Assembly: GCA_025210805.1 (NCBI GenBank)
Contig: JAOAQX010000006.1
Span: 62,001-126,000, forward strand
Length of the DNA: 64,000 nucleotides
Direction: 5' to 3'
From: Flavobacteriales bacterium
GTDB lineage: Bacteria; Bacteroidota; Bacteroidia; Flavobacteriales; CAJXXR01
A program made the position numbers and the translations under genes. Shown here one piece after another: positions 8,918-16,945 of the stretch (position 1 is the first letter of the stretch; each line of letters starts with the position of its first letter). The notes beneath the pieces were generated by a model. The model did no database searches, was not told where the DNA came from, and was given only the letters and a program-made list of their open reading frames with translations.

Positions 8918-9564
8918 AGCTATCTAGAAGCCGCTACAAAAAAACTGCAAAAAGGCCCCGATGAACTAGCCAAAGTGGTGGATGACTTTAGTGAAGAGGT
9001 GTTGGTGAAGAAGAATTTGGAGGAGTTGACGGAATTAAAAAATATATTTAAATTTAAAGGCTTTAGCGTAAAATTTCATGACCATTTATTGTATGGAGAC
9101 ATAAAAATAAAGATTATACACAATCAAGATAAAACCAAGGTAAAAGAAGTATATGAATATGTATTAAGCAAAGGAGGTAAAAACAAAGATGAAATATTAC
9201 CACCTTGGCAGGTAAAGGCGGAAGCTAAAGGTGTACATATGCATGAAATTTTTAAAACTGATAATGTGAAAGTACTGAAAAAGACAACCAAAACCCTTCA
9301 TACACGCGAAAAGGTTGATATCGTAGAATTTCAATTCTATATAAAGGAATATGGTGAATATTGTAAAAAGAAAAAATCTACCCTTTGGCCAAAAGAATGG
9401 AGCCTAGAAAAAGTAAAACGAATTACTAAGAAGCCAGTGAGAATGTAATTAAACACGATAGGAGTAAATATGTAGGTAAATCTAAAGAAGGATACCAAGT
9501 AGAGTTCTTCTCGAGCCCAGATGGGAAAATTAATAACGCCTACTTAAATTTTGAAAACTTTTAA
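8918..9564 (+). pseudogene. Frameshifted orphan toxin, C-terminal nuclease-like tip
   Basis: The fragment starts abruptly inside the pre-toxin segment (SYLEAATKKLQKGPDELAKVVDD), which is nearly identical in DNA to 7895-8010. The frame has a stop at 8906 and no ATG. It runs to a stop at 9448 ending SLEKVKRITKKPVRM. Comparison with the copy at 10485-10730 shows one base lost near 9425-9431 (ATTACTCAAGAAG became ATTACTAAGAAG). In the next frame the sequence continues as EASENVIKH..KYVGKSKEGYQVEFF..GKINNAYLNF to a stop at 9564. The C-terminal pattern (basic strand, then NPDGKINNAYLNF) is reminiscent of bacterial EndoU-type toxin tips; that family link is tentative. Confidence 0.65.
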
Positions 9565-9576
9565 ATTAAAATTACA

Positions 9577-9915
9577 ATGAAAAATAGATTAAAATTTGAT
9601 GCTCAAGTAGGATGGGCTATGGGAATAGAAGATAAAGATGCGCTTTTAGGATACTTTGTCTCCGACACCAAATACAGCACAGCAGAAATTATAGAGTTAT
9701 TAGAGCTAGTTTATAGTAAAAAGAAGACTTTCGATGAAGCTTTAGACATATACGAATATGGAGGTTGGGATATAGGTTCTGGCAGCGGTACATTTTCTTG
9801 CGATGCAGAAACGGCATATTTTACATCCGATGTAAAAAGCCTAGAAAGCACAGAAATACCACTGAAAGAACTCATAGAAATCCTCTATGCTTGGAAGGAT
9901 TTTTTGGACGAATAA
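9577..9915 (+). CDS. Immunity-type protein, copy A
   Basis: 112 residues, acidic, with no recognised Pfam name. From residue ~28 (DTKYSTAEIIELLELVYSKK) it is almost identical in protein and DNA to the gene at 10737, while the first ~25 residues differ. Both copies directly follow the same type of toxin tip (YVGKSKEGYQVEFF..), which supports a cognate toxin/immunity pairing. It is followed at once by the repeated terminator. Confidence 0.65.
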   Translation: MKNRLKFDAQVGWAMGIEDKDALLGYFVSDTKYSTAEIIELLELVYSKKKTFDEALDIYEYGGWDIGSGSGTFSCDAETAYFTSDVKSLESTEIPLKELIEILYAWKDFLDE

Positions 9916-9921
9916 GTAATT

Positions 9922-9946
9922 AACCACCTCTTCGGAGGTGGTTTTT
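9922..9946 (+). terminator. Terminator, repeated module copy 2
   Basis: Perfect hairpin AACCACCTC-TTCG-GAGGTGGTT followed by T-rich DNA, 6 bp after the stop codon of the immunity gene. Confidence 0.85.
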
Positions 9947-10025
9947 GTTTTTGAAGCAAGTTCTACCTTGAAATATAGAAATTACCGTAGCTTTAAGGAG
10001 TGCCTTAAAGAAAAGTGCCGAGGAG
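9942..10025 (+). repeat. Cassette-junction repeat, copy 2
   Basis: Near-identical to 7503-7588. Its coding half is in frame with the following ORF: from 9990 it reads ALRSALKKSAEEIVAKPENL and continues to the ATG at 10101 without a stop. This is the tail of a lost pre-toxin gene. Confidence 0.7.
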
Positions 10026-10100
10026 ATTGTAGCCAAACCAGAAAACCTTAAAGCCCTCCATAAAAAACTAGACGATTTAGCCGATAAAAATTACATTAAC

Positions 10101-10469
10101 ATGGCAGACTTAACAGATATATTTTTGAATAAAGAATATATAACCAAAAAAGTATTCGAAAAAAAATTATTACAAGTATGTGATGATTTAAACTTAGAAG
10201 CAAAAAAAGAAAGTGATTATGAATATCTTATTAGAGAAAAAGGGAAATATGAATATATCAGTATAGATTTACCTAATCGTGAAGATTTTCGGGAAACTTT
10301 AGGTGATGATAATCTTGGAGCTATAAGTCAAATGGATTATAAATTATCTCATGCTTCAATAAGCTCTTTACTGATACCATTTACAAAGGCCATAATGGAA
10401 GCTTTTCCAGGTATGTTAGTAGACGGTTTAACCTTAGAAAAGTATCTAGAAATACAAGCACAAGAATAA
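10101..10469 (+). CDS. Hypothetical protein, possibly fused remnant or immunity protein
   Basis: 122 residues from the ATG; the frame is open upstream to 9972. The upstream extension (ALRSALKKSAEE..HKKLDDLADKNYIN) is pre-toxin sequence, so the ORF looks like a junction between a toxin remnant and a separate gene. The part after the ATG (MADLTDIFLNKEYITKK.. to ..LEKYLEIQAQE) is acidic and immunity-sized. No family is recognised. Either it is an orphan immunity gene or the tip of a truncated toxin. Confidence 0.5.
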   Translation: MADLTDIFLNKEYITKKVFEKKLLQVCDDLNLEAKKESDYEYLIREKGKYEYISIDLPNREDFRETLGDDNLGAISQMDYKLSHASISSLLIPFTKAIMEAFPGMLVDGLTLEKYLEIQAQE

Positions 10470-10484
10470 CTCTTTAAAAATTAA

Positions 10485-10730
10485 TCTAAACCGCTCAGTA
10501 AAACGGTAATTGTCACAAAAAAACCAAAATCTTCTACCCTTTGGCCAAAAGAATGGAGCCTAGAAAAAATAAAACAAATTACTCAAGAAGCCAGTGAGAA
10601 TGTAATTAAACATAAAAACAATGGTCGTAAATATGTAGGTAAGTCTAAAGAAGGATACCAAGTAGAGTTCTTCTCGAATCCAGATGGGAAAATTAATAAC
10701 GCCTACTTAAATTTTGAACCAATAAACTAA
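10485..10730 (+). pseudogene. Truncated toxin C-terminal tip, copy B
   Basis: An 82-codon frame without a start codon, opening after TAA at 10482. It reads WPKEWSLEKIKQITQEASEN.. through YVGKSKEGYQVEFFSNPDGK to INNAYLNFEPIN and stop. It is the intact-frame counterpart of the frameshifted end of 8918-9564 and shows where that copy lost a base. It lacks the N-terminal part of the toxin domain. The next gene, 6 bp downstream, is the matching immunity paralogue. Confidence 0.65.
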
Positions 10731-10736
10731 AAAATC

Positions 10737-11072
10737 ATGATAAAAATAAATTTTGACTCTAAAGTTGGCTGGGCAATACCAGAAAAAGATGAACATATAT
10801 TGTTGGGCTACTTCATAGACGACACCAAATACAGCACAGCAGAAATTATAGAGTTATTAGAGCTAGTTTATAGTAAAAAGAAGACTTTCGATGAAGCTTT
10901 AGACATATACGAATATGGAGGTTGGGATATAGGTGAAGGAAGCGGTACATTTTCTTGCGATGCAGAAACGGCATATTTTACATCCGATGTAAAAAGCCTA
11001 GAAAGCACAGAAATACCACTGAAAGAACTCATAGAAATACTCTATGCTTGGAAAGATTTCTTGGGCGAATAA
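10737..11072 (+). CDS. Immunity-type protein, copy B
   Basis: 111 residues; near-identical to the 9577 gene over residues ~27-111 (10823-11067 versus 9666-9910), with a divergent N-terminus (MIKINFDSKVGWAIPEKDEH). The sharp change in identity suggests recombination between cassettes, or selection on the toxin-contact face. It follows toxin remnant B. Confidence 0.65.
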   Translation: MIKINFDSKVGWAIPEKDEHILLGYFIDDTKYSTAEIIELLELVYSKKKTFDEALDIYEYGGWDIGEGSGTFSCDAETAYFTSDVKSLESTEIPLKELIEILYAWKDFLGE

Positions 11073-11078
11073 GTAATT

Positions 11079-11103
11079 AACCACCTCCGAAGAGGTGGTT
11101 TTT
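11079..11103 (+). terminator. Terminator, repeated module copy 3 (inverted loop)
   Basis: AACCACCTC-CGAA-GAGGTGGTT, the exact reverse complement of the hairpin at 9922, followed by the same downstream repeat (GTTTTTGAGGCAAGTTCTACC). The stem has flipped while its flank has not. Confidence 0.8.
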
Positions 11104-11180
11104 GTTTTTGAGGCAAGTTCTACCTTGAAGCATAGAAATTAGCGAAAAAAAGATACAAACAAAATAAAAAGAAATAAGTT

Positions 11181-11645
11181 ATGGAAATAAAGTATATGCA
11201 ACAGTTGAGAGATAATCCTAATTTGGCACCTAGTATTGGAAGAAGAAAAGGAATTAATTTATCTCAAATACAAGAACTAGAAACCAAGTACAATAATGGA
11301 AATAAATTTCCTAAAGCCTTTAGAGAGTATTTATTTTTAGCAGGAATAATGGGGAATACAGGCGTTGTAGATGAAGATTTTGACGACCTTTTTGAAGATT
11401 GCGAGGAGGATATGGAAACTTGGGGAAATAAATTAGAGCGACCTTTTTTTGTATTCGATCGATTAGATAGTCAGTACAGTATCTTCTTCTTAGATGAGCA
11501 AAATGAAGACCCAGATGTGTATATTTTTAATGCTTCATGGGATTCAGAGGATAGCGATCCTTTATTAAAAAAATCATTTACAGGTACCTTTAGTAATTTA
11601 ATAAATGAAGCCATCTATAGAATTAAAAATGATATTCCTTTTTAA
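11181..11645 (+). CDS. SMI1/KNR4 (SUKH) family immunity protein
   Basis: 154 residues. The pattern NLSQIQELETKYNNG..FPKAFREYLFLAG near the N-terminus, then an acidic central part and a C-terminal strand-helix (FDRLDSQYSIFFLDEQ..DVYIFN), fits the SUKH superfamily. These proteins are widespread immunity proteins against polymorphic nuclease toxins. It stands alone after the third terminator module, so its cognate toxin appears to have been lost. Confidence 0.75.
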   Translation: MEIKYMQQLRDNPNLAPSIGRRKGINLSQIQELETKYNNGNKFPKAFREYLFLAGIMGNTGVVDEDFDDLFEDCEEDMETWGNKLERPFFVFDRLDSQYSIFFLDEQNEDPDVYIFNASWDSEDSDPLLKKSFTGTFSNLINEAIYRIKNDIPF

Positions 11646-11691
11646 CTGAAAACTAAACCTATATGACTGCACTTTTAAAACAACGAGCATT

Positions 11692-12864
11692 TTGAATAAG
11701 ATAAAAATAATTAAAAACGAGAGTCTCCACTCAGCAACTATAAGCATTGATGGTCAAAACTTAGAAGATTTATTATATTCTTTATACCCTGAAATATATG
11801 AGTTTGAGTATGAATTATTCAGTTTCAACTATTATTATAAAGACCTCCAAACAGCACAAATATTGTGTACTCAAATTGATTCCGAAAAAAACGAACATTT
11901 CCCACTACTAATCTCCCCTCTTGACGACAATCTCCCACAGGTGTGGCTGAATATTGAAGTAGAAAAAACAGAGACTTTAGTTCTATGGAAAAGATTTGGG
12001 ACACCAGAAAAAGAAGATACTACATTCAATAATAATCATAAAAAAACAACAAACTGGTTAGTCCCAAATAAGTCTTTCGTTTTTCATAAGCCAGAATATG
12101 AGCAATGTATTAAACAGTTGAAAAGGCATATATTAAAGAATCATTTGCAAGAAGATTTAATTCTGTACTTCAAAAGTATTATCTCAGAAACCAAATTCCT
12201 TAACTATCAGATTGAGTTAACTTTAGATAACGAAAACTCAATAAATATTTTTTACAACTCTAAAACAGATGAAAATATAAATTGGGAATTTATGGGCACT
12301 TATTCGATCCATTCTTTTATAAAAAAACTAAATATTCAAGAAGAAAAATTCACAAAAGATGAGACAATAACCCTTGTAAAAAATGCTCTTACATTTCTTA
12401 TACTATATCCCGAGAATCCTAATATAAACCATCATCAAGCTGAAAATCTATTTATTAGGGGAAAAGATATTGATTCTATGGTTTTGAAGCCACATGAAAT
12501 GTACCTAAACAATATCTCAGATTATCTGAAAGAGTCTTTAAAACACGATATTTTAGAACTTAAAATAAAATGGGCGGTCCTAAAAAAACATTGTAAACAT
12601 TTTGGCATCACTAAATCGGAGGCGCAAAAAATTTATGACCAGGCGAAGATTGAACTCCGCTCTACGCTGATAAAAAGAGCGGCACTATACCTAATCCTGG
12701 GACTACTTGTGGGGGCATTGGGGGTTATTGGTCTTAAAAAGATGCATATCATTTTTTTCACAGTACTCTTTGTTCTTCTAGGAATAGGCGCAACGGTAAG
12801 TGGTTTTCTATATCTAAAAATCTATATTTCTAGTTTCTTTATAAAACAAAAAAACCTCATCTAG
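11692..12864 (+). CDS. Hypothetical membrane-anchored protein
   Basis: 390 residues if the TTG at 11692 is the start; no better ATG exists in frame nearby. A large N-terminal soluble region (~1-310), a lysine-rich helical stretch (~300-325) and two C-terminal transmembrane helices (~327-350 and ~355-380) are visible. No family is recognised. It ends the toxin/immunity region and has its own terminator. A membrane immunity protein is one possibility, without direct support. Confidence 0.6.
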   Translation: MNKIKIIKNESLHSATISIDGQNLEDLLYSLYPEIYEFEYELFSFNYYYKDLQTAQILCTQIDSEKNEHFPLLISPLDDNLPQVWLNIEVEKTETLVLWKRFGTPEKEDTTFNNNHKKTTNWLVPNKSFVFHKPEYEQCIKQLKRHILKNHLQEDLILYFKSIISETKFLNYQIELTLDNENSINIFYNSKTDENINWEFMGTYSIHSFIKKLNIQEEKFTKDETITLVKNALTFLILYPENPNINHHQAENLFIRGKDIDSMVLKPHEMYLNNISDYLKESLKHDILELKIKWAVLKKHCKHFGITKSEAQKIYDQAKIELRSTLIKRAALYLILGLLVGALGVIGLKKMHIIFFTVLFVLLGIGATVSGFLYLKIYISSFFIKQKNLI

Positions 12865-12883
12865 AAAATCTAAATGAGGTTTT
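12851..12883 (+). terminator. Rho-independent terminator
   Basis: AAAACCTCAT / ATGAGGTTTT inverted repeat around a 13-nt loop, overlapping the stop codon of the membrane protein gene. Confidence 0.7.
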
Positions 12884-12893
12884 AATTTTGGTA

Positions 12894-12998
12894 CCCTTCC
12901 GCAAACTAATTACGAACCAAGTCTATGTAGATTTAAAGAAACTATATGACTTAAAACCTATTCTAGAACGAGCAGGTTTATATCCAGTAAAAAATTAA
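12894..12998 (+). pseudogene. Short C-terminal gene remnant
   Basis: A frame with no start reads KLITNQVYVDLKKLYDLKPI then LERAGLYPVKN and stop. The codon pattern looks coding, but the rest of the gene is absent and no family can be assigned. It may be the broken end of a chromosomal gene at the left edge of the defence island. Confidence 0.3.
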
Positions 12999-13011
12999 AG
13001 AGATATAAACA

Positions 13012-13764
13012 ATGAAGCCGATCTACGCTAACATACCAATTGGTTTAATAGAATACTGTCGTAAAAATCGAAAGATTAACCACCTGTCACTGTTTGTATA
13101 TTTTAAATATATAGCCAGTGGTCATGTGCAGTATTCTAATGACAATATTAAAGTATGGGCAACAGATTTAAATAAATCTTCAAAGTGGATTAAATCGGCT
13201 CTTGATTGGATGATATCTAAAGGATGGATTACAGTTAACTCAAAAAGAAAATCATATAGAATAATCAGCTATAATCAACTTCATAGAAAACTAAGATTGA
13301 CCACTATGTCAGGGGTAGTTTTCGAAGAAGATGACTTCTCTAATTTCAAAGTGTTTTGTAATGCAGCTTTAATCGATTATGTAATACGTGTAAAGAAATA
13401 CTCAGATAAAAAGAATAAAAGGTCGGTATCATCCATGGGAGGTACCAGTATGAATCATAATATTTCTTTTCCTCGTGGGTTTTATCCTATGCCAATATCA
13501 TATTTAGCTGCATACTTAAACATTAGTACAACAACTGCATTTAACATGAAAAAAAGTGCTAGAGAGCATAATTATATTTCAGTTAAATATCAAGCTGAAA
13601 AATTGGAGTTTATTAAATCTAAATCCGATTTGTTAAATTATTTAAAATCATATCCTGATAATAAACCATATATCAGAAAAAGAGGGAGGAATGAGTATGT
13701 ATACATTTCTGCTGATCTTATTAAATCTGATTTATTCATCAAACGTAAACGCTTAAAAAACTAG
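13012..13764 (+). CDS. Helix-turn-helix protein of mobile-element type
   Basis: 250 residues, lysine-rich. The first half has a winged-helix-like pattern (DLNKSSKWIKSALDWMISKG, WITVNSKRKSYRI). A second HTH-like stretch occurs at ~150-175 (YLAAYLNISTTTAFNMKKSA). Such two-HTH proteins occur on Bacteroidota mobile elements, sometimes linked to replication or excision. The function is not known. A 585-bp gene-poor gap follows. Confidence 0.55.
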   Translation: MKPIYANIPIGLIEYCRKNRKINHLSLFVYFKYIASGHVQYSNDNIKVWATDLNKSSKWIKSALDWMISKGWITVNSKRKSYRIISYNQLHRKLRLTTMSGVVFEEDDFSNFKVFCNAALIDYVIRVKKYSDKKNKRSVSSMGGTSMNHNISFPRGFYPMPISYLAAYLNISTTTAFNMKKSAREHNYISVKYQAEKLEFIKSKSDLLNYLKSYPDNKPYIRKRGRNEYVYISADLIKSDLFIKRKRLKN

Positions 13765-14349
13765 GAAAAAATATGAATAGTAAATATGGGATTATAAAGG
13801 GAAAGGGAGGAAAGGGAAAGAAACTGAAAAAAGGAACAATAAATACATGTACTGATAATACAAACTACATTATAGAAGTAGGTAACTAAAACAGCTAGAT
13901 AAATCTGCTATGCACATTTACAATGCAAAAAAGTACTAGACTAGTAAATCAGAAAAAAGTAAATAATGATGCAATTACACAGTCTAGTGAACATACTAAT
14001 TTAGATAAAACATACCGTTTTGGTCTTTAATAGCTAGTGATTAGTACCATTTTTAAACAAAAAGTGACTAAAACATGCAAAAAAAAGCCAATTAGGGTAA
14101 CGAAAAGGTATTCTTTTAGTTTTCAATGGAGCATTAACTTATAATAAATGCCTGTTTATATAATCATTTTAGTTATCATATTTTGTTATTAGAGAAATTG
14201 TAGAAATGTATAAGGGGAAAAATAGATCAAATGTATTTTTTGCGGTATAAAGTTTTAGAATTAATACATTCTATAGCTTATTAAAAGAAGCTATTAATTA
14301 CACATAAAACAGAATAACTTTTGTTAAACCAACGTTTAATAAACGATAT
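13765..14349. other. Gene-poor AT-rich gap
   Basis: 585 bp with short, low-complexity reading frames only. No tRNA, strong terminator or long repeat was seen. The last 100 bp before 14350 may hold the recombinase promoter. Confidence 0.5.
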
Positions 14350-15033
14350 ATGAAGAAATACGTAGGGTATTATAGAGTTTCTACACAGAAACAAGGAAAT
14401 TCAGGATTGGGTTTAAAGGCTCAAAAATCAGCAGTAAAAAATTACCTAAAAGATGATGATGAGCTGATAGAAGAATTTCAAGAAATAGAAAGTGGTAAAA
14501 AGAACAATAGACCTCAACTACATAAGGCAATTGATTACTGTAAAGAGCATAACGCTATTCTGTTAATTGCTAAATTAGATAGGTTATCGAGGAATGTGGG
14601 CTTTATATACACTTTACGGGACAGCAACGTCGATTTTGTATGTGCAGATATGCCTGATGCTTCTAAAGTCACTATAGGTATCATGGCTGTACTTGCTCAA
14701 GAAGAAAGAGAAAGAATATCACAAAGAACAAAAGTAGCTTTAGGAGAATTAAAACGTAAAGGTGCTAAATTGGGTAATCCTCAAAACTTGACCGATTTGT
14801 CCCGTCAAAAAAGTATTATTACAAGGAGACAAAACGCAGTAGATAATAAAGCTAATAAAAGAGCCTCTATATTCATTCAATCTTTACGTAAAGAAGGGAA
14901 AACATTTCAGGCTATTGCCAATACCCTAAATGAGAATAGTTTTCTTACTCGTAGAGGTAAACAATTCACTGCAATGGCTGTAAAAAGATTGTTTGACAGA
15001 TATCAAAGCCAAAATTTAGAATATCACACCTAA
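14350..15033 (+). CDS. Small serine recombinase (resolvase/invertase family)
   Basis: 227 residues. An N-terminal catalytic domain with the nucleophile Ser11 in YYRVSTQKQG and the arginine-rich motif AKLDRLSRN (~80) is followed by QEERERISQRTKVAL (the E helix). A C-terminal HTH region (GKTFQAIANTLNENSFLTRRGK) binds DNA. The length fits a resolvase/invertase rather than a large integrase. Together with the large serine recombinase at 28149 it brackets the defence island; the substrate site is unknown. Confidence 0.85.
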   Translation: MKKYVGYYRVSTQKQGNSGLGLKAQKSAVKNYLKDDDELIEEFQEIESGKKNNRPQLHKAIDYCKEHNAILLIAKLDRLSRNVGFIYTLRDSNVDFVCADMPDASKVTIGIMAVLAQEERERISQRTKVALGELKRKGAKLGNPQNLTDLSRQKSIITRRQNAVDNKANKRASIFIQSLRKEGKTFQAIANTLNENSFLTRRGKQFTAMAVKRLFDRYQSQNLEYHT

Positions 15034-15125
15034 TTAATTAGATTTGCACTAAACAGAAAAATTATACGGAAGAAAAAAACTAAAAACATAGTAAAAATAT
15101 AAGATAGCGTTAGCTATTTAATCTT

Positions 15126-15240
15126 GTAACTGAAAATTCGCCAAATTTTAAAACACCACAAGACTAAATGGACTACCGCTCACGCTATGGCGTGGGCTTG
15201 GTTTATTTGTGGTGTGGGTGTTTGGCGATACCTCAGTTAC
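15126..15240. repeat. 115-nt nested palindrome (four concentric stems)
   Basis: Four perfect arm pairs are nested: GTAACTGA/TCAGTTAC (15126-15133/15233-15240), TCGCCAAA/TTTGGCGA (15138-15145/15221-15228), CACCACAA/TTGTGGTG (15154-15161/15207-15214), and CTCACGC/GCGTGGG (15179-15185/15190-15196, one G-T pair) around a TATG loop. It lies between the resolvase and a membrane protein. It could fold as RNA or as single-stranded DNA. Its role is unknown: structured RNA, recombination site or transfer origin are all possible. Confidence 0.65.
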
Positions 15241-15326
15241 GGTAAGCTACAGTACCCACGCTATTTTATTTCATATCAAAATACACAAGCTTTTTTGGGA
15301 CTGAAAAGCAAAAGAAAATAAGTCAC

Positions 15327-16274
15327 ATGAAAAAAGGTTTAAAGTATTTTATTAGCATTGCTCTAATTTTAAGTTGTCTTGGTATGTTTATGCAAGGACA
15401 AGTATTACAAGGTTTGATATCAGGGTTACTAGGAGCAATGATTTTACCTCCACTAGTTGAAATTATTAAAGACAAAGTTCCGCTTTGGAACAAGAATGGT
15501 GTTCGTTACATTACTTACTTTATGATGTTAATGCTTATCGGTATTTCTACAGGTATACACGAGCAGAGAAAGAGTAAAACACCTAAATCTATAATAACAC
15601 AGTACATCAAATCAAATCCTCAAGATAAACACATGAAAAATGTGATTGACTTGGTTGAGGTAAGTAACCTGTTTGGAGGTAATAACCAGTCTTTAGTTTA
15701 TCCACAACAGGATGGAGAGTTTAAAGATCAAAAAATGGAAGGAGTAAGTTTTAAACGCTATTATTTCAATCCCAAAATTGATTTTACAAAAGCTCAAGAA
15801 TTTTTAATCTATGATAAAGAGAAAGGTTATATGGATGATTATCTAATCATGTTTGAAATAGATAGCTTAGGAACTATATTTAACATTCAATCAATAATTA
15901 AGTACAACAATACGGTACGAACTTTATATGGTGATGATGTTGTACCTGATATCTCACAGATAATGGATTTAAAAATTGTAGAAAATCAAAGAGTTAAACG
16001 TAAACAGGAATTACAAGAAATAGCAGAGCGTAAAAAGATGAATGAAATCATGGGAGACGGTGATTTTTGGAATCTATATGATCCAATGGTAAAAACTAGA
16101 GTTTATAAACTCATTATAGAAAAAGATTGTAAAAAACTCCAAGTAGAATTTAATACAGCTGCTGATATGCAGGAAAGAAAACATAAAAGCGGTATGAGTG
16201 CATCAAAAGAGGTTGATTTAATGGATTTCATTAATAATAAGATGAGTGATATTGGGTGTTATAATGGGTATTGA
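15327..16274 (+). CDS. Hypothetical membrane protein
   Basis: 315 residues with two N-terminal hydrophobic segments (~7-45 and ~62-80), then a soluble domain of about 220 residues including a charged coiled-coil-like stretch (KRKQELQEIAERKKMNEIMG). No family is recognised. The orientation and distance to neighbours do not show an operon. Confidence 0.6.
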   Translation: MKKGLKYFISIALILSCLGMFMQGQVLQGLISGLLGAMILPPLVEIIKDKVPLWNKNGVRYITYFMMLMLIGISTGIHEQRKSKTPKSIITQYIKSNPQDKHMKNVIDLVEVSNLFGGNNQSLVYPQQDGEFKDQKMEGVSFKRYYFNPKIDFTKAQEFLIYDKEKGYMDDYLIMFEIDSLGTIFNIQSIIKYNNTVRTLYGDDVVPDISQIMDLKIVENQRVKRKQELQEIAERKKMNEIMGDGDFWNLYDPMVKTRVYKLIIEKDCKKLQVEFNTAADMQERKHKSGMSASKEVDLMDFINNKMSDIGCYNGY

Positions 16275-16332
16275 TTATTCTTGTTGAATTAACTATATAG
16301 CCTTTACAGGGTGATATTAACCAATTTTTTAT

Positions 16333-16344
16333 AGGGAAAACCCT
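16333..16344. promoter_or_regulatory. 12-bp palindrome AGGGAAAACCCT, copy 1
   Basis: Perfect AGGG/CCCT dyad, 95 bp upstream of the ATG at 16439 and about 35 bp upstream of a matching promoter. An exact inverted copy lies at 19787-19798 upstream of the caspase gene. It is a candidate operator for the LuxR-type regulator encoded between the two copies. Confidence 0.45.
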
Positions 16345-16379
16345 TTAATAATAGATTAAATATTTAGGATAAATAGGAC

Positions 16380-16410
16380 TTGAATTAAGTTTAATTCTAA
16401 TCTAATTTTG
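16380..16410 (+). promoter_or_regulatory. Bacteroidota-type promoter
   Basis: TTG at 16380-16382 and TAATTTTG at 16403-16410 with a 20-bp spacer match the TTG-N19/20-TAnnTTTG consensus. It lies 28 bp upstream of the ATG at 16439. Confidence 0.6.
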
Positions 16411-16438
16411 TGGTATTATTAATTTAAAATAAAGTTTT

Positions 16439-16792
16439 ATGTCACAGACTACTACAGATTTTTTCTTAACATATCAAGAAAAAACAAATCCAAAGCATTA
16501 TGGTATGACTATTTTGTTGAATAATGCAGATGAAAATAAACACCCTCAGGTTTATTTGGAAAATAACGGGGAGGTTACAGTGCAAAATTTAGTGTATACT
16601 TCAATTGTAAACATTAATGAATTTAAAGATAACCCAACTATTATAAAAATAGATTTAAAGGAAATTGAAATTGATCCAATTCAAGGTGAAATAGAAATGA
16701 TATTAATGGATGGAGATGATGAAAAGAGAAGAAAAAAAGTTAAAGTTAAAGATGCTCAAGCAGAATCTCGACCTGTTAAATTCAATAGTTAA
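16439..16792 (+). CDS. Small acidic hypothetical protein
   Basis: 117 residues, no signal peptide or membrane segment. It looks like a single beta-sandwich (MTILLNNADE.., QVYLENNGEVTVQN, IDPIQGEIEMILMDGDD) with a lysine-rich tail (EKRRKKVKVKDAQ). No family is recognised. It has its own promoter and is followed by a long inverted repeat, so it is probably transcribed alone. Confidence 0.55.
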   Translation: MSQTTTDFFLTYQEKTNPKHYGMTILLNNADENKHPQVYLENNGEVTVQNLVYTSIVNINEFKDNPTIIKIDLKEIEIDPIQGEIEMILMDGDDEKRRKKVKVKDAQAESRPVKFNS

Positions 16793-16798
16793 TTAACT

Positions 16799-16864
16799 GT
16801 ATACTGCTTTCAACTTTTGTAAGTTGAAAATACTAACTTTATATTTAAGGAGGAAGCAGTATAC
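16799..16864. repeat. Inverted repeat pair around a hairpin
   Basis: An 11-bp perfect inverted repeat GTATACTGCTT/AAGCAGTATAC (16799-16809/16854-16864) encloses a hairpin TTCAACTT-TTGT-AAGTTGAA (16809-16828). It lies between the small protein and the kinase genes. It may act as a terminator or regulator site, but there is no long T run. Confidence 0.5.
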
Positions 16865-16945
16865 GTTTCTAGGTAAAATATTTAATTTTATTAATTTCGA
16901 GCTTGATAGAATGAAGTAAACTATTCTAGTATTATAATATATTTT

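Noticed and set aside
15126..15240. Integron attC site
   Set aside because: The outer arms do not fit the RYYYAAC/GTTRRRY consensus, and the nearby recombinases are serine recombinases.
15034..15326. Retron msr-msd region
   Set aside because: No reverse transcriptase gene is present in the island.
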